From assembly GCA_022559845.1 (NCBI GenBank), contig CM040125.1:287790200-287854199 (forward strand): a stretch of DNA of 64,000 nucleotides. Direction: 5' to 3'. This document shows positions 22,786 to 34,480 of the stretch, piece after piece. This DNA is from Amorphophallus konjac (lineage: Eukaryota > Streptophyta > Magnoliopsida > Alismatales > Araceae). Numbering within the stretch: position 1 is the first letter of the stretch; every line of letters begins with the position of its first letter. The translations under genes and the position numbers were made by a program. Below the pieces are notes generated by a model that saw only the letters and a list, made by a program, of their open reading frames with translations, ran no database searches and was not told the DNA's origin.

Positions 22786-24503
22786 TCTAGAGGTGATGGG
22801 TGGACCTGGACAACCAAAGTAGACCAGTCATGCTTTGACGCCAAGAAGACTTTGATGGAATGGGGAGGACCGGGGCATCCATAGGTGATCCGGTCATGCA
22901 TGGGGGTGACAAATGCTGGGGGACCCGGACATCCATGAATACTCCTATCATGCCTACGACTCTTGATGAGTGAAGGTGGACCACTACATCCGAATTTGGA
23001 CCACTCATGCTTTCTACTTGACATGTGGGTGATATGAATGAATGGACCCAACATAGTGTTCATGCCAAGGGGTGTGGAAAGCCTAGACACATGCATACTT
23101 TTCCCAAAAGTGACTTCCATGTGTATAGGTGTGGGACAACCTTTGAACTCCCATTGGAAAGGATCGAATGGGTCTAAGAAGTTGGTCATCATGGGGTGGG
23201 GCACAACCTTATTACCTAGGGATATGTGGTCCAAGGTCATGGCTCCCAAGGTGTAACCCGGGTCTAGGATGGGGTGGATTGGGTCAAACATGGTGGGTTG
23301 GGATAGGGAAAGGTGGGTGGTGGATAAGGTGGTTGGGTCCCATGGTTTCTTTGACCCCCATTGGAAGGGATCAAAGGGATCATAAAAAGGGTTATCGAGG
23401 GGGAGGGGCCCTATGTCCTCAAGATCCTCAAGTGGTGATGGGTCATCCTCCTCTAATGAGATAATTGAGCCGAAGTTCTTTGTGAGTGGGTCGGCCATGA
23501 GGGGAGGGCTTGACTTTCCACCCGATATAAGAAGCTCCAAATTGAGGAGAAGGTCGGGCTCATCGGGTGTGGGGAGGAATAGAAGGAGGTCGCTAGTGTA
23601 GCAACCAATGGTGCAAACCGAGGTGATAGACCCGACACAAAGGTGTAGGAGGTCAAGGCTCCTAGATTGGTGAGCCATGGGGGTCAACAAGCTGGTCAAC
23701 TCATATTGCCAAACCTTGAGAAGGTCCTTTAAGGTTTCCACTTGGTAGGATGTTTGGATTATGGTGTGATAGGAGGAGATGTGCATTATGGGAAGGTTTT
23801 CCTTTATGGGAAGGCAATCATGGGCCGTGATCTCTTTTATTGGGCTCTTCTTTAGCCAACTAATAAGGGACTCTTCCAAGATGAATTCGGCCTTATCTAG
23901 AGGAGGTGGTGGAGGGTGAAGATCCGCGTGCGAGGCTTCCTCTTCAATTGGGACATGGGTGCTCTCCATGGAGGGGATAGGTTCCCGAGAGGTATTTATC
24001 TACATGTGGTAAAGTGGGTGGACTACTTCTTCCAAAGTTAATGGAGTGGGAAGGTTCTTTGATGATGGGGTGATGATGGCCAGAGTATGGTGCACCCGGG
24101 GTGGTGAACAAGGGCGGGATTCCCGCGGGTGGGAGAATACAAGGTTGTTGAATTTAAAGGTTCCCGAAAGGTGTGGCGGATGCACTAGGCAATTCCGACG
24201 TGTTGGGTCGATGTCGGCATTCCTTTCATCTAACCATTTCTTACCGAGGATTATACATGGACCTACCAATGTTCCCTTTTGACACCAAGCCCCATCCAAA
24301 TACTTAGTTTTCCCGAACCATTTATGGAATTCAATAAAGACTTGGTCTCCATTGTGCACAATTTGTCCGGTCCTACAAAGAGAGGTAATGATATCAAGGG
24401 ACACCCAATTTTCAGATTCTAGGTCAATGAAATCAATTTCTACAGGCTCTCCATTAGGTAAGCATGCATGGGATATGATTGGGAGAGGGGCCATGTGACC
24501 CAA
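22740..24503 (-). pseudogene. Unrecognised ORF of noaCRM, two open parts in one frame
   Basis: Parts 24000-24503 (167 residues) and 22740-23969 (409 residues) share a frame and are parted by one TAG at 24000. I recognise no family. The first part holds FHKWFGKTKYLDGAWCQKG and ILGKKWLDERNADIDPTRR, which look like a folded domain. The second begins acidic and proline-rich, has two DPFDPFQW motifs about 75 residues apart, and ends in degenerate 20-residue repeats around HDRSIHGCPGPP, HDRITYGCPGPP and KFGCSGPP. It could be a captured host gene fragment or a diverged gag substitute. It sits where gag-pol should be, 100 bases after the primer site. Confidence 0.55.
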
Positions 24504-24600
24504 GACTCAATGTTAACAATGATGGGTTTGACAATGCACGGTTCGGACAAGAATGCAAGCATGCCCTAGGACTTGACTTGTAGAGACAAGTCAATGACTT

Positions 24601-24612
24601 GCTCTGATACCA
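24601..24612 (-). promoter_or_regulatory. Primer-binding site of noaCRM (initiator Met tRNA type)
   Basis: Sense TGGTATCAGAGC two bases after the 5' LTR end. This is the common plant primer site for initiator methionine tRNA. Confidence 0.93.
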
Positions 24613-24614
24613 CT

Positions 24615-26997
24615 TGATGTGACACACCCTTGGACAAAAATGAACAAGCACAATTTGCAATCAAACGGACCGATATTGGCGACCGCTCACCCGATGCTCA
24701 CCAAGACCCGGGGTAACTTGGCAATGCCAAGTGGAGGTTGTGTGGGCTGGGGCCTTGCTGGTAGAGGGCCAGCAAGGCCAAGATTTGTTTCCCCAAGGGT
24801 ATGACTGCCCAATTCAAGGGAGCCGACGAGGTGCCAAGGCATGGGTTACACTCCTCATCCCACGGTGATCTCTTGAAGCAAGGAGTTCAAGGATCGGGCT
24901 CTCACTCTCACGGCCAGCGGAACTATGAACTAATATTGAAAGACAAGCACTAATGAGCAAGATTTTGGACACTTACTCGATCGGTTTGAAGAAACCGGTC
25001 TCGTTCGGAGATGAGGGCGAGCGGGGAGGCGGGTGGATCCCCACACGCCGCGCCGGGGTAGCTTGACCTGCCCAAATGATTACAATACTACACCTCTCAC
25101 AGGAGGGGGATCTTGGGGTGGAGGTTAAGTGATAATACAACTAAAACTACCTCCGCACAGGGAGGGGCCTTCAGCCGGCCAAGCGGGGAGGGGAACTTGG
25201 ACTAAAAGCGATCAAAAGTTGTGAAGCCGAATCTGCCTGCATTCTGCGAGGGAGGACAGACAGATGAAGTTGATGCCGTAGAGCTTGATAGGGAATTTTG
25301 CTGAAGATGAGACCGGTGGAGAACTCTTCGTAACTCGAAATGGAATGCCTCAGAATTTTGTTGATTTCTTCTGTCGCCGATGCTGGCCTGGGTGGAGGCT
25401 CGAACAGGGTTGCAGATTCCCGGACTGACAGCTTCAGGATTCCAACTGTAGGAAGAAGTGGATGCCCCAACAGCTTCCGAATTCCGAGTCGAGTACCGCC
25501 GGAGGTTTTGGAACCGTGGACAAGTCCTCTTCGCAGAAGAACTAGCGGTGAAGCCAAACGATGCCGAAGAAGATCGGTGTACTCTAAACAATGAGGACAG
25601 GTCGGTGCAGACTGTGGGAAGCAGAACCGCATACCCGAAGGAGAAAATTGATAACTCTGGCCCACGGATGTCGATCGAAGTTCCGCTTCTTGATTCTGGA
25701 AGTAGACAGGTAGAGGAACAACTTTGCAGAATAACTCTTGGCCTGATTCTTCCGAGGTTCGTTGTGGTAAAGCTTCTACTCCGGTTCAAGTGCTCAGCAG
25801 GGGTAGCTCTGCGCAGTTGTGGGAGAACGGATCTCCCGGGGAGCACGGAGCTCAGATGGAGATGAAACCACCGCCGTTACGAAGAAGACTGGTAGATGCT
25901 TCCGTGGTTACCTCTTGGGCCTTTAGATTCTCTAGGATGTGGTTGGGGTCGCCTCTGCAAACTTCTACTCTTCTACTACCTGCGAACTGAAAACTGGAGG
26001 TTGAAGATGATGGAGGGAAATGGGGTATATGGGAGGGGAAATGGAGGTGGATGAGTGTGGGGAGAACCCTGGCTGTGAGGGGGTCTAGGAGGGGGTGTTC
26101 CAAGGTGTGGGAGGGGAAGAATAGGGTCTAGAAGGGGGTCTAACAGGTGGTGGGAGGAGGAGCTACGAATTTGGGCTTGGAGGGAGAAGGGGGAAGGTGA
26201 GGGGGGCACAAGTGGGTGGAGAGAATGTGAGTTTGAATTTCCTTTAATGTGATGTGATCAATGGTCGTCTTGGGGATGGGAAGAGGTGCCTTGGGAAGGT
26301 GGAGGACTGCTTGGGGAAGGGGATGGATAGTTGGGGGTTGGAGGGTGGGGTGTGGATTGGTGGAGGGTCTATTGGGACTAGAGGGAAGTAATGATGGCTT
26401 GTGGGAAGTTGTAGAGGAGTTAATGGAGGTAGGTGGCAGGGTGGAGGTGGTTGGGATGGGAGGAGAGAGAAAACTTTTGAAATTGGGTGTGGAGGAGAGA
26501 GAAAGGGGAGTGAAAGACAGAAATTAAGAGAGAGATGGGTGGGGAATCTCTCCCCTAGGGTCTCTCACCCAAATAATGGAATCTCTCCACTAGATAAGAA
26601 GTTTGAACTCTCAAAATGGCAAGTTTTTCATTCATTGATTCAATCATTAGTTCCAAATGAAGGGAATGGGGCCCTATATATAGGCAACCCACATTTTACA
26701 ATAAGACCCTGACAAAAGACTCAATGACAAATAACCGAGGGGGTAGGGGGGGCTCTTGGGCCAAGCCCAATGAAATGGGCCCAATAGATAACTAAATAAC
26801 ATAATGACACTCAAACTTAGGAAAATAAACACACGACCTAGGGACATGACTCAAGAAAATGAAAATTACATCAAATGGCTCAAATAGAAAGCACAAAAAG
26901 TATAATTGGGCCTTTATGGAGAGAGGCCCGAACTCAAATGGTACCGTAGTGTGAGGAAGACCCGAGCCAAAGAGAGTCACGGGTGATGCCTCCATCA
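24615..26997 (-). repeat. 5' LTR of noaCRM
   Basis: 2383 bases, CTATATATAG box at 26674-26683. It differs from the 3' LTR at scattered bases without a length change, which suggests recent insertion. Confidence 0.93.
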
Positions 26998-27002
26998 TAT
27001 AC

Positions 27003-27700
27003 ATTCCTCCAAGTCTACACACTCTTCCCCATGTCTATACATTCATCTCCAAGTCTATACATTCATAAGTCCATACATCCATTCAAGTCCATACATTCCA
27101 TTACACAAGTCTATACATTGTCAAAGTCTTTGCATTCCTGAAGTCTATACATTCCTGAAGTCTATACATTCTTAAGTCCATACATCTATTCAAGTCCATA
27201 CATTCCATTACCCAAGTCTATACATTGTCAAAGCCTTTGCATTCCTGAAGTCCCTAAATTCCTGAAGTCTATACATTCTACCCACTCAAGTCCACACATT
27301 CCTTCATCCAAAGTCTATACATCCATTCCTTCATCCAAAGTCTATACATCCATCCATTCATTCTTCAAAGTCTACACATTCCTTCATCCATAAAGTCTGT
27401 ACATCAGTCCAAAGTCTATACATCGCATTCTTCCTCAAAGTCTGTACATCCATCTAATCCAAGTCTATACATTCCACAAGCCTAAACATCTAAGTCTGCA
27501 CATTCCTAAGTCTGTACATTCCAGAGCATCTCACTCCCCAAGTCCATACATTCTCAAGTCCATACATTCTCCAAGTCCATACATCCTCCAAGTCTACACA
27601 ATGCCAAGTCTACACAATGCAAAGTCTACACATCTGTTCTTCCTAAGTCTACACATCGTAAGTCTATACGTCCAACGTCTGTGCATTCCCCATGTCTATA
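27003..27700 (-). repeat. Degenerate array of GTATAGACTT units in LTR C (left copy)
   Basis: On plus it reads as dozens of (A)AGTC(T/C)ATACATTC units with variable spacers; on the sense strand this is GAATGTATAGACTT, the same core as the array in LTR H. The homologous array in the other LTR is 31845-32650. Confidence 0.9.
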
Positions 27701-27975
27701 CGTAAATCTTATATTCATATATATCCTCCTTTATAATGTAATAAATGTGGAATATTACATTTGCTAAATTAGTATAAATATAAATTGACCTTTTCTTCAA
27801 GATTTAATTATTCTCAATTCAATTAAAACTATGTTGTGTATTAAATGGCTACTTTATTAACTATTTATAGAGATATGTAGATATCATCATGTATATGTTA
27901 TTTTTCTTTTCAAAATCTAAATATATATTTATATATTTATTCCCTTTTTAGCCTTCAAAATTACCGGGTGTTACA

Positions 27976-27990
27976 CCCTCCCCCACTTAA
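27976..27990 (-). promoter_or_regulatory. Polypurine tract of element C
   Basis: Sense TAAGTGGGGGAGGG directly precedes TGTAACACCC. The core AAGTGGGGGAGGG is identical to that of element D (49984-49996). Confidence 0.85.
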
Positions 27991-28113
27991 AAGAATTTAG
28001 TCCCCAAATTCACATTATCCCTTACTCACGATGGAGAACTAGCTATAATGCATAGAAAAAGTCTAGATACATTGAGTGGAACATAACTAATTTTAGGAAG
28101 AATTAATTTAGGC

Positions 28114-28569
28114 TTAAGGGTGAGGGGTACCTTCCGCAACTTTCCCTTTGGTAAGTTTGGCTAAAGCTTGAACTCCTCTTGGAGGCTTCTTGGTAAAAAT
28201 AAGGCATTCCGCTATCTTATGATCTAAGCTCCCGCAACGCAGACACGCTCCCGAACTCCACCAACACTTTTTCGATTGGTGACCATATCTTCCACAAGAT
28301 TTATAATTACCTTGCGAGTGATCTGTCGAAGTTCCCTTCTTATTACACTTCTTACATTTCTGGCATTTCTTACACCTTTGTGAAATATCACCCTCATTTA
28401 TCCTTTTCTTGGTAGTGATGAACTTTCCCGACTCATGGGCTTTCCCTTCAACTCTTTCTTTTTCTTTCACCGCTTTCTCTAGCTCCTGAACTCTCCTGAC
28501 AAGGTCCGCATAAGCTTGGACATCTACTAGTACCATCTCAGGAACAAAGCTTGGCTTAGACGCTTCCAT
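28114..28569 (-). CDS. Gag tail with zinc knuckles, element C
   Basis: 151 residues. An N-terminal coiled-coil-like stretch (VRRVQELEKAVKEKERVEGK) is followed by a Lys/Cys-rich segment (CKKCQKCKKC) and two zinc knuckles. The second, CLRCGSLDHKIAEC, is a perfect CX2CX4HX4C and resembles CLRCGSREHRVPDC of element D. The first has lost its leading Cys (Tyr in its place) but keeps C, H and C. No capsid domain, protease or RT is present. It fills half of the 871-base interior. It may let the RNA enter particles made by an autonomous Tekay element, or be a remnant. Start is the ATG at 28569, 260 bases after the primer site. Confidence 0.75.
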   Translation of the reverse strand: MEASKPSFVPEMVLVDVQAYADLVRRVQELEKAVKEKERVEGKAHESGKFITTKKRINEGDISQRCKKCQKCKKCNKKGTSTDHSQGNYKSCGRYGHQSKKCWWSSGACLRCGSLDHKIAECLIFTKKPPRGVQALAKLTKGKVAEGTPHP

Positions 28570-28830
28570 TTTATCTAAGTTTCTGCAAAGATGAGTGGGG
28601 AGATAATTTATTGACTCGAGAATTAATGCAAATATTTTATCTTTCTTTTATAACTTTAACCCCAAGTTCTACCCATCTCTCACGAAACTCCTATAGGATG
28701 ACCGACAAGGATACTCAACCTATCTCTTGGACTTGATACCCTAAGGGTTTGAAAGCCGAAGCTCTGATATGACTGACAAGGATACTTGACCTATCATTCG
28801 AACCAAATAACTAGAGCATATGAAAGCCGG

Positions 28831-28842
28831 AGCTCTGATACC
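28831..28842 (-). promoter_or_regulatory. Primer-binding site of element C
   Basis: Sense TGGTATCAGAGC, four bases after the LTR end GGCGTGACA. Initiator methionine tRNA type. Confidence 0.93.
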
Positions 28843-28846
28843 ACGT

Positions 28847-31800
28847 CTGTCACGCCTCGAACCGATAGCAGCGTAACGTGTCGTTTGCTCGGAACGTGGC
28901 AGTTAAACAGTCGTGAACGATCAAGAGCAATGGCATGAGACTAAATAATTTGGAATAACAATAAAAATTTTATTTCGAATATAAATCTCTTACAAGAACT
29001 TGAAGACTCAACTACGTCACTATGAAAGAAAAGGAGATGACGCACTAATAGACTTAGACAAGATAACTAAATAAGAGACATCATGCTAGACCCAAGAAAG
29101 ATAAAAGACACAGGTTCACTAGTTTTCGAAGCTCGCTTGCACACTTGTCCCTCCCATGTGAGTCACGGTCTCGCTAGCCACCTGATTACCTGAAAAATGT
29201 TGGAATAAACTGAGTGAGCGAAAGCTCAGTAGGAATTATATCTCAAGAACAAGCAATTGGTTTAAGTAATTACATCTTTCACATGTAAATGCAGTAAGGC
29301 TATGCATGTAAAATTAACCGAGCAAGGGAAACAAAACTAGCAAGAGATCAACAACGTCGTGCAAAAACTTTCAAGCAAGAGATATCAAGAGAGATTTATA
29401 GAATATTGGCTATTTCACGCAAGTACTTGCCCATTCCGGGCCACGCTAGTCGAGTCACGCAAGTCAAGTCACGCACGCAAGTAATATCAAGTAACATCAC
29501 GAGAGAGAGAGAGAGAGTGTGTGGAATGCCAAAGATCAAGAGAGACGAGTACTGCGGTGCAATGCAAGACACCGCGATCATTACAACTCCCATGGGCACT
29601 AGTACTTTCGGGCGCTCCTCCCAAGACCAGATCGGGCCCTATATGCACAGCATTTAAAGATAGATCTAGACATCCACGATAGTTTATAGCCAATAAGAGT
29701 TTCAAGAACAAGTTTTAATAGAATGATAAGGTAAGATTTCTATGGAATTCAAGGGCAAGGCCCTTGAGCCAGGACAAACTTGCGGTAAAAATCTACGCGA
29801 AGCATAGAAACAATGACATGTCGATAAACTGGGTGGAGATCATGATATCAAGAATAAACACTTATATAGCGTTGCTTGTTCTTTGTACATGATAATGTAG
29901 ATAGAATTAATGTCCATAAGTATGACACATCATTGTTTAAGAACATTGATGGCATGGTTTCCCATTCCATAATTTTAAGGATATTCTCATGACATCCACA
30001 TAGCATGTCATGAGGGCCGGTTTACCATGTTTCTTTAGAGTGACATGAAAATCAAGTAGTGTCATGGGTTTTAATGGTACAACCTGCTCGGCTGCCTTGA
30101 GGAATCTAAGGCTAGCGGAGTCTTACGGAGGTCTCTATGATAAAGTCACCGGTCCAAAGGAACGGAATGTCCCATGGAGAGTTCATCTATCACCGAGAAA
30201 TAGGGGCAATCGATAAAACGCCAAAAGACGTGGGACTATACTCACGGATTTGGAATATAGTGCCGTATACATGTATATAAATCCACGGTTCATAGGAAAA
30301 ACACAGGAAAATAACAAGATAGGAAATTGACGCCCTTGACTGGGTCGTCATTTCAACAATTGACGACTGCAAAAACAATCGTCCAATTCATATTTCTGTT
30401 TGCTGAAAATAACTAAATTTCAGTATTTAAGGAATTGGCGACTTCCATTAAGTCTTCTATTTGGTAAATAGCGCCCTAGTCAGGGACGTCATATACAATA
30501 TAGGCGACATAATGAGGGTCATCTTTTCCTTTTTTCCATAATTTCACTATCAACTGTAGCATTTTTCAAAGATAACTATTTTCCAGGAAACAAGTATATG
30601 GACAGGTCAAGAAAAATAGTAGGATTCGAAATATGTGATCATGCATTAAATTAGATTACTGTTTAGATAGATATTAAAATTTTAACATGTGTATTTATTA
30701 ATTCATTCAAAATTGACGACCCTTCTCCCGGTCGTCAGAAGTAAAATTGGCGCCCTGACGAGGGTCGCCTCTTACAAAATTTCACAGAACTTCTTCAAAT
30801 CTCAGTGAAACTATATGCATGAACTAATATATAGTAGTATCATGATTTATGATGGTTTGGGCTACGTAATCTTGAGATAACCTACCTTGTGGATTGGTTT
30901 GGTTGACAGAACGTGAAGATAAAGGATGTAAATCTCCTTAAAACGATACTCTGTTTTCAACAGAGTGTCTTCTCGTTGCATCCGAACCGCGGAGGAAGAG
31001 CAAGATGATAATAAGAGCAGTCGCTCTTGATCCCTCCGTGCAATGGCAGCAACAGGATGAAGTAGAGAAGGCAACGGCTTTCTCCTCCACAAACCAACCA
31101 GGAAGGAGAGGAAACCAATGAAGAACCCTTTAAGTTCTTCACGTAAACACCCCTTCTTCGTAACACTAACAGGATGGAGAAAACTCCACGGTCGACAGTA
31201 GCAACAAGTTTTGATGAAGAGAAGAGCCTTTAGGTTGGCTCGATGGAAGGGGTATTTATAGAAGAAGAATCCTAATAGGTTCTAAGAATTTGATTAGGAT
31301 TAGAACTTCCTTCTTTAGAATCAATTATACTTTAACTCTTCCTTGTATTCATCCTTTCCTTAATCTAAAACTTGCCTAGTTATCATCCTAATTCGAACCG
31401 AAGACCAACGGAACCTGTTTGGAAATGACGCCTCAAGTTGGGGCGTTATTTTCATAAACGACGCTTGTATACACAGTCGTCAATTCCTTAATTGACGACT
31501 TGAACAAAGGCGCCATTCACCTTTCCTATTTTCTTAATTTAAGGTGTAACGATCTTTCGGGATTTTTATCTTTTTTATAGATGTGATCTAGATAGGAAAT
31601 TTTAGGGGTATGAGTTTTCCATTTTTCTCTATTTTTTCATATAATTATTTTTCCAAAATTCTTTAGTCGAAAAATTGGCACTATTCATTTTATTTGAAAT
31701 GACGTCTTGTTCAAAGTCATCTTCTATGCAATTGACGCAAGCATACGTTGGCGTCAATTCATTTGTTGCATTTTCATTTACCCTTCAAAAGACTAATATT

Positions 31801-32921
31801 GTATATATATATCCCTGTTATTTCTATAACTCTTTAACTATATAATGCACAAGTCCATACATCCTCCAACGTCTATACATTCCTTCTCCAACTCTATACA
31901 TCCATAAGTCCATACAATGCATTAGTCTATACATTCCTCCAAGTCTACACACTCTTCCCCAAGTCTATACATTCATCTCCAAGTCTATACATTCATAAGT
32001 CCATACATCCATTCAAGTCCATACATTCCATTACACAAGTCTATACATTGTCAAAGTCTTTACATTCCTGAAGTCTATACATTCCTAAAATCTATACATT
32101 CTTAAGTCCATACATCCATTCAAGTCCATACATTCCATTACACAAGTCCATACATTGTCAAACCCTTTGCATTCCTGAAGTCCATACATTCCTGAAGTCT
32201 ATACATTCTACCCACTCAAGTCCACACATTCCTTCATCCAAAGTCTATACATCCATTCCTTCATCCAAAGTCTATACATTCATCCATTCATTCTTCAAAG
32301 TCTACACATTCCTTCATCCATAAAGTCCGTACATCAGTCCAAAGTCTATACATTGCATTCTTCCTCAAAGTCTGTACATCCATCCAATGCAAGTCTATAC
32401 ATTCCACAAGCCTAAACATCTAAGTCTGCACATTCCTAAGTCTGTACATTCCAGAGCATCTCACTCCCCAAGTCCATACACTCTTCAAGTCCATACATTC
32501 TCCAAGTACATACATCCTCCAAGTCTACACAATGCCAAGTCTACACAATGCAAAGTCTACACATGCAATGTCTACACATCCGTTCCTCCTAAGTCTACAC
32601 ATCGTAAGTCTATACGTCCAACGTCTATGCATTCCCCATGTCTATACGTAAATCTTATATTTATATATATCCTCCTTTATAATGTAATAAATGTGGAATA
32701 TTACATTTGCTAAATTAGTATAAATATAAATTGACCTTTTCTTCGAGATTTAATGATTCTCAATTCAATTAAAATTATGTTGTGTATTAAATGGCTACTT
32801 TATTGACTATTTATAGAGGTATGTAGATATCATCATGTATATGTTATTTTTCTTTTCGAAATCTAAATATATATTTTTATATTTATTCCCTTTTTAGCCT
32901 TCAAAATTATCGGGTGTTACA
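28847..32921 (-). repeat. 5' LTR of element C
   Basis: 4075 bases, uninterrupted. TATA box (TATAAATA on minus) at 31253-31260; stem-loop clusters 30310-30775 and 31425-31765; GTATAGACTT array 31845-32650, about 270 bases from the LTR start. The stretch near 29220-29240 holds the GAGC-loop-GCTC hairpin, and near 29190 the TTTTTCAGG motif shared with H and D. No gene is supported. Confidence 0.92.
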
Positions 32922-33079
32922 ATTAGCATGCAATAGCTTCAATCTGGGACAATTAGCAAGTATTAGTCTCATGCCCCAGATAATTATCATGTATTAGCTT
33001 CATTTACTAATCTATTAGCATACCTAATCTATTAGCATATCTAATTAACCTGTTAATCTACCAAATATATACTCCTAGT

Positions 33080-33606
33080 GTAGACACTTGGTGTCGACAC
33101 CTCCATTGTACCCTATTGGACAGTTATACATATAATTAAATGTCGACACCCCAATATATGTTGTTAGATAACTAGTAGATTATATATATAGGTCTCGACA
33201 CTTCTATTATAGGTGTCGACACATTATACATATATTATACATATGAATCTATATACATTTGGACATGATATATATATATATATATATAATATATCTAATG
33301 TCGACACCTCACATAATAGGTGTCGACACTTCCATACAGCAATATCTATATAGTTAAATGTCGACACCTACAAAATGAAGGTGTCGACACCTCCAAGCTA
33401 AATGTCGTCACCTCTATTAATTGTATATACATAACACCTCCATATATATATATAACGCCCCCCTATATATATATATATATAACTAAAACCTCCCTATATA
33501 CAAATGTCGACACCTCCATTCTAACAAATGTCGACAGTATATATATAACACCTCCATTATACCTCCATTAATTGTATATATAAAACACCTCCATTATATA
33601 TTATTA

Positions 33607-33638
<32 letters not shown>

Positions 33639-34424
33639 CTAATGTCTACACCTCCAGTATATGCTGTTAGAACTAATGTCTACACCTCCATTCTCACCGA
33701 ATATATATATAGAGAGAACAGAATATAATATAAAATGGACTCCTCCATTCTTACAGAGTATATACATATAGAACAATGTAATATATACATAATATATATA
33801 GACTAATGTAAAATATGTAGATATACATATAGAAAAATATATAGATATACAGGAATATACAATATGATATATACAGAATATATATAGACCAATGTAAAAT
33901 ATGTAGATATACATCTAAATATATATATATATATAGATATACATGAATATATACATATAACTAAATGATATAACTAAGTGACTATTGTACAGGATATCTA
34001 TATATATAGTTAAATGTAGACACCTCCCTATACCAAAACAGGAATATATATATAACTAAATGTCGACACCTCTCTATATGTATATGTCGACACCTCCCCA
34101 AAACCTCCTTATATATAAATGTCGACACCTCACTATATATATAAATGTATATAAATGTCGACACCATATAAATAAATGTCGACACCTCATATATATATAT
34201 ATTGGACAGAAGATATATATATCTATAACCTCCATTATAAATATATAACAGGATGTTATATACATATTGGACAGAATTCTATAACCTCCATTATATATAT
34301 ATTGGACATGATTCTATAACCTCCATTATATATATATATATAACAGGATATATATATATATACATATTGGATAATATATATATATAACTAATGTCGACAC
34401 CTCATATAATTGGACAGGAATATG

Positions 34425-34458
<34 letters not shown>

Positions 34459-34480
34459 ACTAATGTCGAAATCAAGTATC
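33080..34480. repeat. TGTCGACA palindrome array with TA microsatellites, LTR H
   Basis: More than fifteen copies of (A)TGTCGACACCTCC or its complement lie in AT-rich DNA with (TA)n runs. Some pair perfectly: TGTCGACACCT 33299-33309 with AGGTGTCGACA 33318-33328, and TGTCGACACCT 33359-33369 with AGGTGTCGACA 33379-33389. Some copies are decayed to TGTAGACA or TGTCTACA, as expected from CpG loss. Confidence 0.9.

Larger units (their letters stand above)
19795..26997 (-). mobile_element. Non-autonomous CRM-like element (noaCRM) carrying a foreign ORF
   Basis: Sense minus, 7203 bases, complete. LTRs 19795-22177 and 24615-26997 are both 2383 bases and near identical; the target duplication TATAC is at 19790-19794 and 26998-27002. 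Primer site 24601-24612. The LTRs resemble those of element B throughout (starts TGATGTGACACA, ends GATGCCTCCATCA on plus). Inside, only the integrase tail and chromodomain of CRM remain; gag, protease, RT, RNase H and the integrase core are replaced by an unrecognised ORF of about 590 codons with one stop. It must have used enzymes of an autonomous CRM such as B. Confidence 0.92.
16718..27975 (-). repeat. 3' LTR of element C (split by noaCRM)
   Basis: Parts 16718-19794 and 27003-27975 together give about 4.05 kb and match 28847-32921. A TATA box (TATAAATA on minus) lies at 19117-19124. Stem-loop clusters lie on both sides, at 19275-19625 and 18190-18640. The GTCTATACATTC array (plus strand) fills 19720-19794 and 27003-27690. 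Frames around 18700-19070 match in both LTRs but show no domain. Confidence 0.9.
16718..32921 (-). mobile_element. Non-autonomous Tekay-derived element C, interrupted by noaCRM
   Basis: Sense minus. 5' LTR 28847-32921 (4075 bases), internal region 27976-28846 (871 bases), 3' LTR 16718-27975 split by noaCRM. Ends are TGTAACACCC...GGCGTGACA on the sense strand; the target duplication is ATTAG at 16713-16717 and 32922-32926. It has a primer site and a polypurine tract but only a small gag-tail ORF, so it cannot copy itself alone. Giant LTRs around a tiny gag-like interior recall TR-GAG/LARD elements. The two LTRs differ only at scattered bases, so it moved recently. Confidence 0.92.

Noticed and set aside
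33240..34450. Long TA runs as a matrix-attachment or replication origin
   Set aside because: Plain microsatellite growth between TGTCGACA units inside an LTR explains it; nothing else supports an origin.
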